Assembly (NCBI GenBank): GCA_017453765.1
Contig: JAFTEG010000089.1
Coordinates: 1-6,297 of the forward strand
Length of the DNA: 6,297 bases
Direction of reading: 5' to 3'
Source of the DNA: Selenomonadaceae bacterium
Lineage (GTDB): Bacteria; Bacillota; Negativicutes; Selenomonadales; Selenomonadaceae
This document shows, piece by piece, positions 1 through 4,554 of this stretch. The notes under the pieces are model-generated. The model was not told the origin of the DNA. It saw only the letters and a program-made list of their open reading frames with translations, and did not search any database. How positions within the stretch are numbered: position 1 is the stretch's first letter; each line of letters begins with the position of its first letter. Made by a program: the position numbers and the translations under genes.

Positions 1-99
1 CGATCCATCGATCTATCCACTATCGATCCATCGATCTATCCACTATCGATCCATCGATCTATCCACTATCGATCCATCGATTTATCCACTATCGATCCA
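1..99. repeat. 23-bp tandem repeat array (4 units plus a 7-nt partial)
   Basis: Four head-to-tail 23-bp units start at 1, 24, 47 and 70, followed by a 7-nt partial at 93-99. Units 1-3 are identical; unit 4 has one C-to-T change at position 81. Each unit splits into blocks of 8, 8 and 7 nt: CGATCCAT, CGATCTAT and CCACTAT. The array starts at the window edge, so it probably continues upstream. It ends only 8 nt before the ribosome binding site of the next gene. All three plus-strand frames are free of stops inside the repeat; the minus strand carries TAG in every frame. There are no unique spacers, so it is a minisatellite and not a CRISPR array. Confidence 0.95.
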
Positions 100-122
100 A
101 AAACAGAAAGGAGCAAGCTTAG

Positions 123-1178
123 ATGCAGAAGGGAATATCGGTTTACGCGGGACTCGGTTACACCGTTCAAGAAAATATTGAACTGATTAAGTTTGCCTCT
201 TCACTCGGCATGACGTATCTGTTCACCTCCGCGCAGATACCCGAAGCCGCAGAATCAGATCATTTTTGGGACGACCTCTTAACTATTCTCACTACGGCGG
301 CTGATAAGGATAATTTTAATTTTGAAATTATCTTAGATGTTTCGTCCGAAGATTCGCCGATTTTTGATTTAGAAGTTGTGACGCCGCGACTTGACGACGG
401 ATTCGCCGCACCGCGAATTGCGCAGTTAAGTCAAACGCGAAAAATTCAGCTCAACGCTTCCACCGTCACTGAAGATTTACTGACGGAGCTGAAAAATCTC
501 GACGCAAATTTTGATAACATGACAGCCCTGCATAATTTTTATCCCCGCCCCTATACGGGACTGGACTCATATTTTTTTATTCATCAAAACAAAATTTTGC
601 ATAATTTCGGCATTGCCGCAGGCGCTTTCATTCCTACGCTTGACGGCAAAAGACGTCCCCCACTCGGTGAAGGGCTTACGACGTTGGAGGATTGCAGGAA
701 TTTTTCCGCTGACCTGTCCGCGCGATACTTGGCGGCACTCGGCACGGATTTTATCATTATCGGCGATGGCATGCCAACTTTTGACGAATGTACGGCAATT
801 TCAAAGGTTGAAGGCGACGAAGTCATTTTGACCGCGCAGATGTTGACGGACGACGAAATTACAAAGGAGCTTTTAAGTAAAACTTTCACGCGGCGTCCTG
901 ACGTTGCTAAGTCTGTCATTCGCGCAGTTGAAGGACGTCAATTTTTAAAATCTCTCGGCGCTGATATTAAGCCGGACGATTCGCCTAAGGTTCGCACTTT
1001 CGGCGACATTACCGTTGACAATTCCAATTTCGGCAGGTACGAAGGCGAAGTTCAAATTATTGATGACGAATTGCCCGCCGATTCTAGGGTAAACGTTGCC
1101 GCCCACATTCTCGACGAAGAATTTTTTTTAACAAAGTACATTAACCCGCGTCAAAAATTTTCTTTCAATCTAATTTAG
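123..1178 (+). CDS. MupG/DUF871-family TIM-barrel protein, probable 6-phospho-N-acetylmuramidase
   Basis: The 351-residue protein matches the MupG (DUF871) family as I recall it. It opens with the family-like MQKGISVYAG strand and carries the signature HNFYPRPYTGL at residues 137-147. An RPPLGEGLTTLE segment (about 178-189) and an FIIIGDGMPTFDE segment (about 210-222) also fit. Residues from about 245 to 351 form the smaller C-terminal domain, often described as cyclophilin-like. In Staphylococcus aureus MupG is a cytoplasmic hydrolase that splits MurNAc-6-phosphate-GlcNAc during peptidoglycan recycling; applying that activity here is inference. No signal peptide is seen, which agrees with a cytosolic site. 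AAAGGAG at 107-113 lies 9 nt before the ATG. The NlpC/P60 hydrolase gene 71 nt downstream supports a wall-turnover role. No murQ, murP or murR is visible. The tandem repeat occupies the place where its promoter would be expected. Confidence 0.85.
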   Translation: MQKGISVYAGLGYTVQENIELIKFASSLGMTYLFTSAQIPEAAESDHFWDDLLTILTTAADKDNFNFEIILDVSSEDSPIFDLEVVTPRLDDGFAAPRIAQLSQTRKIQLNASTVTEDLLTELKNLDANFDNMTALHNFYPRPYTGLDSYFFIHQNKILHNFGIAAGAFIPTLDGKRRPPLGEGLTTLEDCRNFSADLSARYLAALGTDFIIIGDGMPTFDECTAISKVEGDEVILTAQMLTDDEITKELLSKTFTRRPDVAKSVIRAVEGRQFLKSLGADIKPDDSPKVRTFGDITVDNSNFGRYEGEVQIIDDELPADSRVNVAAHILDEEFFLTKYINPRQKFSFNLI

Positions 1179-1221
1179 GGAAGGGATAGGCACCACACTT
1201 CCATAAGACGCGCTTTAATCC

Positions 1222-1243
1222 CCGACCCTGATTCGTCGGAGGA
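1222..1243 (+). promoter_or_regulatory. Small hairpin overlapping the ribosome binding site of the NlpC/P60 gene
   Basis: CCGAC at 1222-1226 and GTCGG at 1235-1239 can form a 5-bp stem with an 8-nt loop. The right arm takes up the first two bases of the GGAGGA ribosome binding site (1238-1243), so folding would partly hide it. The stem is short and may be chance; no known riboswitch or RNA thermometer is recognised. Confidence 0.25.
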
Positions 1244-1249
1244 TTTCTT

Positions 1250-2026
1250 ATGAAATTTAAAACTCTGATGATGCTTGCACTTATAATTTTTTCAGCCAAC
1301 AGTTTGGTTTTCGCTTCCCCGACTCTTTCAAAAAATTCCACCGGCAGGGACGTTTTAACTTTGCAGAAAAAACTTTATCTAATCGGCTACAATATCACCG
1401 AATTTGACGGCGTTTACGGCGCGGAAACCGAAAAAGCCGTGTCTGCTTTTCAAAAGGATCAAAAACTTACCGTGACCGGCGTTGTCACCAATGCAACGTG
1501 GCGCGTACTGAAAAAAACTCCGCCCGTTGCAGGACGTAAGCTATCCGATATCCCCGTAACGTCTTCGGCAAGTACGAATAAATCTGCCGTTTACGTAGAC
1601 ACGACACGAACCGGCGGCGCTGTCACCGCGCCTTACGGCAAGCCTTTTATCACTGCCGCGCAAGGTGCAAAAATCGTGGCGACCGGCAAAAATTATATCG
1701 GCGTCCCCTACGTTTTCGGCGGTACCACTCCCAGCGGTTTTGACTGCTCCGGCTTTTTGCAGTACGTTTTCAAGCAACACGGTATTAATATTCCGCGCCT
1801 TGCCGATGAACAGTACAAACTCGGTAAATCTGTTTCGCCTTCCCAACTTGAACCCGGCGATTTGGTTTTCTTCTCAACTTACGAGCCGGGACCTTCGCAC
1901 TGCGGAATTTATGTCGGCGGCGGAAATTTTATGCATGCGTCTTCCAGCAAAGGTATTCGCATTGATGCGCTCAGCAATGAATATTGGCGACCGCGCTTTT
2001 TAGGCGCCAAAAAAATTATCGGCTGA
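1250..2026 (+). CDS. Secreted NlpC/P60 endopeptidase with N-terminal peptidoglycan-binding domain
   Basis: The 258-residue protein begins with a Sec signal peptide (charged MKFK, hydrophobic core, likely cleavage after the VFA at about residue 22). Residues about 28-90 form a PG_binding_1 domain, with the typical GRDVLTLQKKLYLIGY and DGVYGAETEKAVSAFQ segments. A Ser/Thr-rich linker (about 95-130) leads to the NlpC/P60 domain at about 138-258. The catalytic set is visible: Cys166 in FDCSGF, His217 in SHCGIYV and His229 in FMHASS. Family members cut peptide stems of peptidoglycan, usually at gamma-D-Glu-diamino acid bonds, outside the cytoplasmic membrane. GGAGGA at 1238-1243 precedes the ATG by 6 nt. 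No promoter was found in the 71-bp gap from the MupG-like gene, so co-transcription is likely. The last 19 bases of the gene are duplicated directly downstream. Confidence 0.93.
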   Translation: MKFKTLMMLALIIFSANSLVFASPTLSKNSTGRDVLTLQKKLYLIGYNITEFDGVYGAETEKAVSAFQKDQKLTVTGVVTNATWRVLKKTPPVAGRKLSDIPVTSSASTNKSAVYVDTTRTGGAVTAPYGKPFITAAQGAKIVATGKNYIGVPYVFGGTTPSGFDCSGFLQYVFKQHGINIPRLADEQYKLGKSVSPSQLEPGDLVFFSTYEPGPSHCGIYVGGGNFMHASSSKGIRIDALSNEYWRPRFLGAKKIIG

Positions 2027-2052
2027 TTCATTGCAAAAAAATTATCGGTTGA
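2008..2052 (+). repeat. Direct repeat of the NlpC/P60 gene's 3' end (19 nt, 26-nt offset)
   Basis: CAAAAAAATTATCGGCTGA at 2008-2026 covers the final codons and stop of the NlpC/P60 gene. It recurs at 2034-2052 with one change, CTGA to TTGA. The offset of 26 nt is not a multiple of three and the second copy lies beyond the stop, so it does not extend the protein. The C-to-T change creates the TTGA of a -35 box. Confidence 0.9.
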
Positions 2053-2077
2053 CTAAACTGCCGAATACAAATATAAT
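2049..2077 (+). promoter_or_regulatory. Near-consensus sigma-A promoter
   Basis: TTGACT at 2049-2054 and a perfect TATAAT at 2072-2077 are separated by exactly 17 nt. A run of seven A (2035-2041) just upstream could act as an UP element. Start of transcription is expected near 2084. The promoter points into a stretch with no intact gene and meets a terminator about 60 nt later. Confidence 0.75.
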
Positions 2078-2083
2078 TTTGCG

Positions 2084-2156
2084 CATTATTACTTAAGCAA
2101 CTCCATTTTTTACACCATAAAAGTTTTTTTACCCTTCTTCGTGAAGGTTTTTTTTT
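2084..2156 (+). ncRNA. Predicted small RNA of about 70 nt
   Basis: This stretch is inferred from a strong promoter at 2049-2077 and an intrinsic terminator at 2133-2156 with no plausible ORF between them (no ATG in any plus frame). The predicted RNA is A/U-rich with a 5' unpaired part and the terminator stem at its 3' end. I recognise no Rfam family. It could instead be the attenuated leader of the broken gene that follows, or the terminator may simply serve the NlpC/P60 gene while the promoter once drove the glycosyltransferase-like gene. Confidence 0.45.
2133..2156 (+). terminator. Intrinsic terminator (short stem, nine U)
   Basis: CCTTC at 2133-2137 pairs with GAAGG at 2143-2147 around the loop TTCGT, and nine T follow at 2148-2156. 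The stem is short but the U run is strong. It would end both the upstream NlpC/P60 transcript and the predicted small RNA. Confidence 0.7.
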
Positions 2157-2157
2157 G

Positions 2158-2617
2158 CCAAAAATTCTTGTCAAGCAATGCTGTAGAGTTTACAATGTTA
2201 AAAATTTTCGGCGGCGGTTTCCGAAATTTAAAACGGCACCGACGTTAGAAAACTTTGTCGCGCAACATGATGACTGCCAATTTCTTAACCAAAACATTTT
2301 TAATTACTGTTTCACCCGCCAAAGATTAAATTTTCCCGTGCGATATAATATCTTTGTAAAGTTCGCACGTAAAAGCGGCGACGTGACAAGTTTACTCTAC
2401 CATTTCGTTTTATGAAGGCAACGCCATTCGCAAACTGCTTAACTCTATGTCAATGTCACGCGGCAAAAAAATTTTTATTATCGCCGTAATGTTTTACCGC
2501 GAACTTGCTAAAATTTTAACTAAAGCCGGCTTTGTCAAAGGGCGCGACTTTATCGACGGCTCCGACTTTTTTAAAATATTAAATTACGTCTCTCTTGAAA
2601 TGGTTAAATCTATGTAG
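2158..2617 (+). pseudogene. Truncated, frameshifted gene remnant, possibly a family 8 glycosyltransferase
   Basis: Two overlapping reading frames together read like one protein. The first (2158-2415) has protein-like segments VYNVKNFRRRF, QFLNQNIFN and LNFPVRYNIF. They recall the family 8 glycosyltransferase pattern of an NSGV..N strand, a DQD..N loop and a P..YN strand. The second (2387-2617) continues with SFYEGNAIRKLLNSM, GKKIFIIAVMFYRELAKIL and GFVKGRDFIDG. One extra base around 2404-2412 would account for the shift and give a continuous YHFFYEGN. No start codon or N-terminal nucleotide-binding half is present: the reading begins at the U run of the preceding terminator, suggesting a deletion end there. 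The final TAG (2615-2617) overlaps the ribosome binding site of the next gene, as in a former operon. The family assignment is tentative; the broken state is clearer. Confidence 0.55.
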
Positions 2618-2629
2618 GAGGTTGAATTT

Positions 2630-3583
2630 ATGCTGACTAATGAAAACGTTAAATCCGCGTTGCTCGGTCTTGCCGTAGGTGATGCACTCGGCGTACCCGT
2701 TGAATTTTATTCGCGCTATGAACTTAAAGAAAATCCCGTCACCGGCATGAGGAGTAACGGCGCATGGCGTCAACCAATCGGCACGTGGTCGGACGATACA
2801 AGCTTGACCATTGCCGCTATGGAAAGTATTGCGCGCTTGAAAAAGTTCGACGCCAACGACATTATGAAAAATTTCGTACGCTGGCTTAAGGAAGATAAAT
2901 TTACCGCCAATGACGAAACTTTTGACTGCGGCAACACGACCGGCGCCGCGATTGACAACTTTATTGCCGGCGCTCCTCCTTCTTCCTGCGGTATGAATGA
3001 CGTTCGCTCCAACGGCAACGGTTCGCTTATGCGCATTTTCCCCGCCGTTTTTTTCGCATACAAAAAAGCCGCCACCATTGGTGACGCGCTTGATATCGTT
3101 CATGAACTTTCCGCCCTCACCCACGCGCATGAATACAGCTTAATGGGTTGCGGCATTTATTACTTTGTCGCCGCGCAGATTTTGGACGGCAATTCCAATT
3201 TGACTGACGCCGTTAATGCCGGCTTGCGTAACGCCAAAAATTTTTACTCCGCGCAGAATAAATTTGCCGAATCTATGAAAGTCTACGAAAGAATTTTTTC
3301 TGACGACTTCGCCGCACTGCCGGAAGACGAGATTAAAAGCTACGGCTACGTTGTTCCAACGCTTGAGGCGGCTATTTGGTGCCTTCTCAACACCGACAGC
3401 TACAAGTCCGCCGTACTTACCGCCGTGAACTTGGGCAAGGACACTGACACAGTCGGCGCTATTGCAGGCGGCATGGCGGGGCTTTTCTACGGCACTGAAC
3501 AAATTCCCGCCGCGTGGCTTGACGTCCTTAAAAAGCGTCAGTACCTTGAAAATATCGCCAATAACTTTTTCGCCGCCTTGTAG
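2630..3583 (+). CDS. ADP-ribosylglycohydrolase (DraG/ARH family)
   Basis: The 317-residue protein carries the family's binuclear metal signatures. LLGLAVGDALG lies at residues 11-21, GTWSDDTSLT at 51-60 (with Asp55 and Asp56), and GKDTDTVGAIAGG begins at 269 (Asp271, Asp273, Thr274). A TTGAAIDN segment (about 103-110) and SNGNGSLMR (about 127-135) also fit. The family removes ADP-ribose from proteins or small molecules using two Mg ions; the target here cannot be read from sequence. Length is typical and no signal peptide is seen, so it is cytosolic. AGGAGG at 2616-2621 precedes the ATG by 8 nt and overlaps the stop of the upstream gene remnant, so translation was probably once coupled. It converges on hicB with 6 bp between the stops and no terminator. 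No DraT, DarT or other ADP-ribosyltransferase partner is in the window. Confidence 0.93.
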   Translation: MLTNENVKSALLGLAVGDALGVPVEFYSRYELKENPVTGMRSNGAWRQPIGTWSDDTSLTIAAMESIARLKKFDANDIMKNFVRWLKEDKFTANDETFDCGNTTGAAIDNFIAGAPPSSCGMNDVRSNGNGSLMRIFPAVFFAYKKAATIGDALDIVHELSALTHAHEYSLMGCGIYYFVAAQILDGNSNLTDAVNAGLRNAKNFYSAQNKFAESMKVYERIFSDDFAALPEDEIKSYGYVVPTLEAAIWCLLNTDSYKSAVLTAVNLGKDTDTVGAIAGGMAGLFYGTEQIPAAWLDVLKKRQYLENIANNFFAAL

Positions 3584-3589
3584 TTTGAA

Positions 3590-4000
3590 TTACTCCACTC
3601 CGGAAATATTTCTAATCAATTTTTCTGCCGTGCATTTTGTCTCGGCGTTATCATCGCCCAGCATTGTGAAATATTTTTTTGTCTGCGGGCTGTACCAAAG
3701 TTCAATGTCTTTACTTGGATTTTGTCTGTAGGCATCTGTATCCGCTTTTATCAAAGTAAGTGACGTACCGGCAATATTTAAATTCTCAACCGGTTCAGAT
3801 ATATAGTTTGTCATTTCTTCAGTGCGACCGGCTTTGAAATTTTCATACGCTACCAAAACTTCACAAAGAGCTTGTTCTGCCAGTGTTAGAGCGTCAAAAA
3901 GTTTTTCGCCCTGCGCGATAGCCCCTTCTACATTTGGAAATGCTACCGTGTAGCCGCCGCCGGTTTCGGCGTAAATTTTTGCAGGATAAACGTATTTCAT
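3590..4000 (-). CDS. hicB: HicB-family antitoxin with atypical C-terminus
   Basis: The 136-residue protein starts with the HicB fold: MKYVYPAKIYAETGGGYTVA, then FPNVEGAIAQGEKLFDALTLAEQAL up to about residue 45. HicB neutralises HicA and usually represses the operon through a C-terminal ribbon-helix-helix or helix-turn-helix domain. Here residues 79-90 still read SLTLIKADTDAY, as in many clostridial HicB proteins. The expected tail of the type KKTLTIPAWLN followed by NINFSQ is missing. A different stretch, IELWYSPQTKKYFTMLGDD, leads to the end. Whether it still binds DNA is unclear. The gene starts 15 nt after hicA stops, and its ribosome binding site (AAGGGAG) overlaps the hicA stop codon. 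The toxin-first order is usual for hicAB. Its 3' end meets the ADP-ribosylglycohydrolase gene tail to tail. Confidence 0.85.
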   Translation of the reverse strand: MKYVYPAKIYAETGGGYTVAFPNVEGAIAQGEKLFDALTLAEQALCEVLVAYENFKAGRTEEMTNYISEPVENLNIAGTSLTLIKADTDAYRQNPSKDIELWYSPQTKKYFTMLGDDNAETKCTAEKLIRNISGVE

Positions 4001-4015
4001 AAAAATTCCACTCCC

Positions 4016-4213
4016 TTAGCGTTTTTTGGGAACACCTGCTTTTTTGCGAAGTGCCGTTTCTGTACCTTTTGCTACTTCTTCTTTATTGTGTCGCCCCATT
4101 TGAAAATCTTCATTTGTTATCGGACTGTGCCATTTTTCATGCTTGCTACCTTCTTCAATCTTATAACAACCGGCTTTAGCAAATTCGCGTTTCAATTCAC
4201 CTTGACTTGGCAT
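4016..4213 (-). CDS. hicA: HicA-family mRNA interferase toxin
   Basis: At 65 residues it has the length and layout of HicA: an N-terminal GELKREFAKAGCYKI helix-strand, then GSKHEKWHSP with the presumed catalytic His25. The C-terminal part, MGRHNKEEVAKGTETALRKKAGV, matches the family's H-x-x-E-(I/L)-x-x-GT-x-x-x-I-x-K-x-A-G pattern. HicA has a dsRBD-like fold and cuts mRNA in the cytoplasm; HicB blocks it. The catalytic His and the GT segment are intact, so the toxin looks active. The ribosome binding site is weak (GTGGA a few bases before the ATG), which would keep toxin synthesis low compared with hicB. A good promoter lies just upstream at 4239-4266. Confidence 0.88.
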   Translation of the reverse strand: MPSQGELKREFAKAGCYKIEEGSKHEKWHSPITNEDFQMGRHNKEEVAKGTETALRKKAGVPKKR

Positions 4214-4238
4214 TGTCTGTCCACATCTTCTACATTTG

Positions 4239-4266
4239 ATTATAGATATCTGTTGTGAAAAGTCAA
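4239..4266 (-). promoter_or_regulatory. hicA-hicB promoter and possible HicB operator
   Basis: On the minus strand TTGACT (4266-4261) and a perfect TATAAT (4244-4239) are 16 nt apart, giving a leader of about 20 nt before hicA. The 8-bp palindrome AGATATCT at 4244-4251 touches the -10 box and is the best candidate for a repressor site. The operator role is inference. Confidence 0.75.
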
Positions 4267-4284
4267 TAAAAATTTCCCCATAAC

Positions 4285-4315
4285 AAAAAAATCCCGACGG
4301 CCAATCGGGATTTTT
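4285..4315 (-). terminator. Strong intrinsic terminator, potentially bidirectional
   Basis: A perfect 11-bp stem (4287-4297 with 4305-4315, core ATCCCGA/TCGGGAT) encloses a 7-nt loop and is flanked by A runs on the left and T runs on the right. On the minus strand it yields seven U and would end the RNA starting near 4404. On the plus strand it yields five U. It sits between the flagellin side and the hicA promoter and insulates the two. Confidence 0.88.
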
Positions 4316-4404
4316 CTAATCCACCTATACCGTAACAGGAAGGAGGGGTTCAAATATTTATTACGTTCTTAGTCTCTCTCGCGCCAAGTGTAGTTGGTCA
4401 CTGC
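4285..4404 (-). ncRNA. Predicted small antisense RNA of about 120 nt
   Basis: A promoter at 4411-4439 and the terminator at 4285-4315 frame this minus-strand unit, which has no convincing ORF in its own direction. It is complementary to the ribosome binding site and first 17 or so codons of the small hydrophobic ORF on the plus strand, as in type I toxin-antitoxin pairs. It contains a C-rich CCCCUCCUUCC (minus strand, around 4338-4348), the complement of a Shine-Dalgarno sequence, so it could also act on other messages. No Rfam family is recognised. A hicAB leader function is an alternative, but hicA has its own promoter beyond the terminator. Confidence 0.5.
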
Positions 4405-4410
4405 ATTTGT

Positions 4411-4439
4411 ATTGTAGCACAAAAACTTTTTCGCCGCAA
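4411..4439 (-). promoter_or_regulatory. Sigma-A promoter for the antisense RNA
   Basis: On the minus strand TTGCGG (4439-4434) and TACAAT (4416-4411) are exactly 17 nt apart. The -10 box matches five of six consensus bases and the -35 box three of six. Transcription would start near 4404, inside the small hydrophobic ORF of the other strand. Confidence 0.55.
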
Positions 4440-4456
4440 CACGCTGACACCTACAA

Positions 4457-4493
4457 CCAAAAAGAGCCGCCGCGATACGCCGCAACGACTCTT
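4457..4493 (-). terminator. Flagellin gene terminator
   Basis: On the minus strand 4493-4462 folds into a continuous 14-bp stem with a CGTA loop, followed by U. Four of the pairs are G-U, which become A-C mismatches on the plus strand, so the stem works only in the flagellin direction. It lies 61 nt beyond the flagellin stop. Confidence 0.85.
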
Positions 4494-4554
4494 CTTTTCG
4501 TACTATTTATTTATCGGCTTGAATGTTCACCGCCGCTTTATTTCGTGTTAAGCT

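Larger units (their letters stand above)
4354..4551 (+). pseudogene. Small hydrophobic ORF, type I toxin-like, ATA in place of a start codon
   Basis: AAGGAGGGG at 4340-4348 is a strong ribosome binding site. Where an ATG would be expected, 5 nt after this run and 7 nt after its AGGAGG core (4341-4346), the sequence has ATA (4354-4356). From there the frame reads IFITFLVSLAPSVVGHCICI, one membrane helix of about 20 residues, then a basic stretch QKLFRRN, and stays open to TAA at 4549-4551. A short helix with a basic tail is the build of Fst/TxpA-type type I toxins. The helix also reminds me of small Firmicutes proteins with a core like VAAxVVxYYICKWLD, which I recall only loosely. The later part of the frame overlaps the flagellin terminator and is probably not native. 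No plus-strand promoter is evident. It is either a relic, with an ATG-to-ATA loss, or a gene using a very weak start. Confidence 0.4.

Noticed and set aside
1..99. CRISPR array
   Set aside because: Units are directly abutting and nearly identical; there are no spacers between repeats.
584..919. Minus-strand reading frame opposite the MupG-like gene
   Set aside because: It is an antisense shadow with Ser/Pro-rich random composition and no ribosome binding site.
1179..1202. GGAAG/CTTCC inverted repeat as a terminator of the MupG-like gene
   Set aside because: It is a 5-bp stem with a 14-nt loop and no U run; it is unlikely to stop transcription.
2169..2174. Minus-strand TTGACA as a promoter
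   Set aside because: The position 17 nt away reads AAAACC, with no -10 box at neighbouring spacings.
2344..2349. TATAAT as a promoter -10 box for the ADP-ribosylglycohydrolase
   Set aside because: No -35 box lies 15-19 nt upstream, and the bases code the RYNIF part of the gene remnant.
2579..3130. 183-residue minus-strand reading frame opposite the ADP-ribosylglycohydrolase gene
   Set aside because: It lies opposite a gene with clear catalytic motifs, has low-complexity content without family features, and lacks a good ribosome binding site.
3140..3502. Minus-strand reading frame of 120 residues
   Set aside because: It is the antisense shadow of the ADP-ribosylglycohydrolase gene, with no protein-like motifs.
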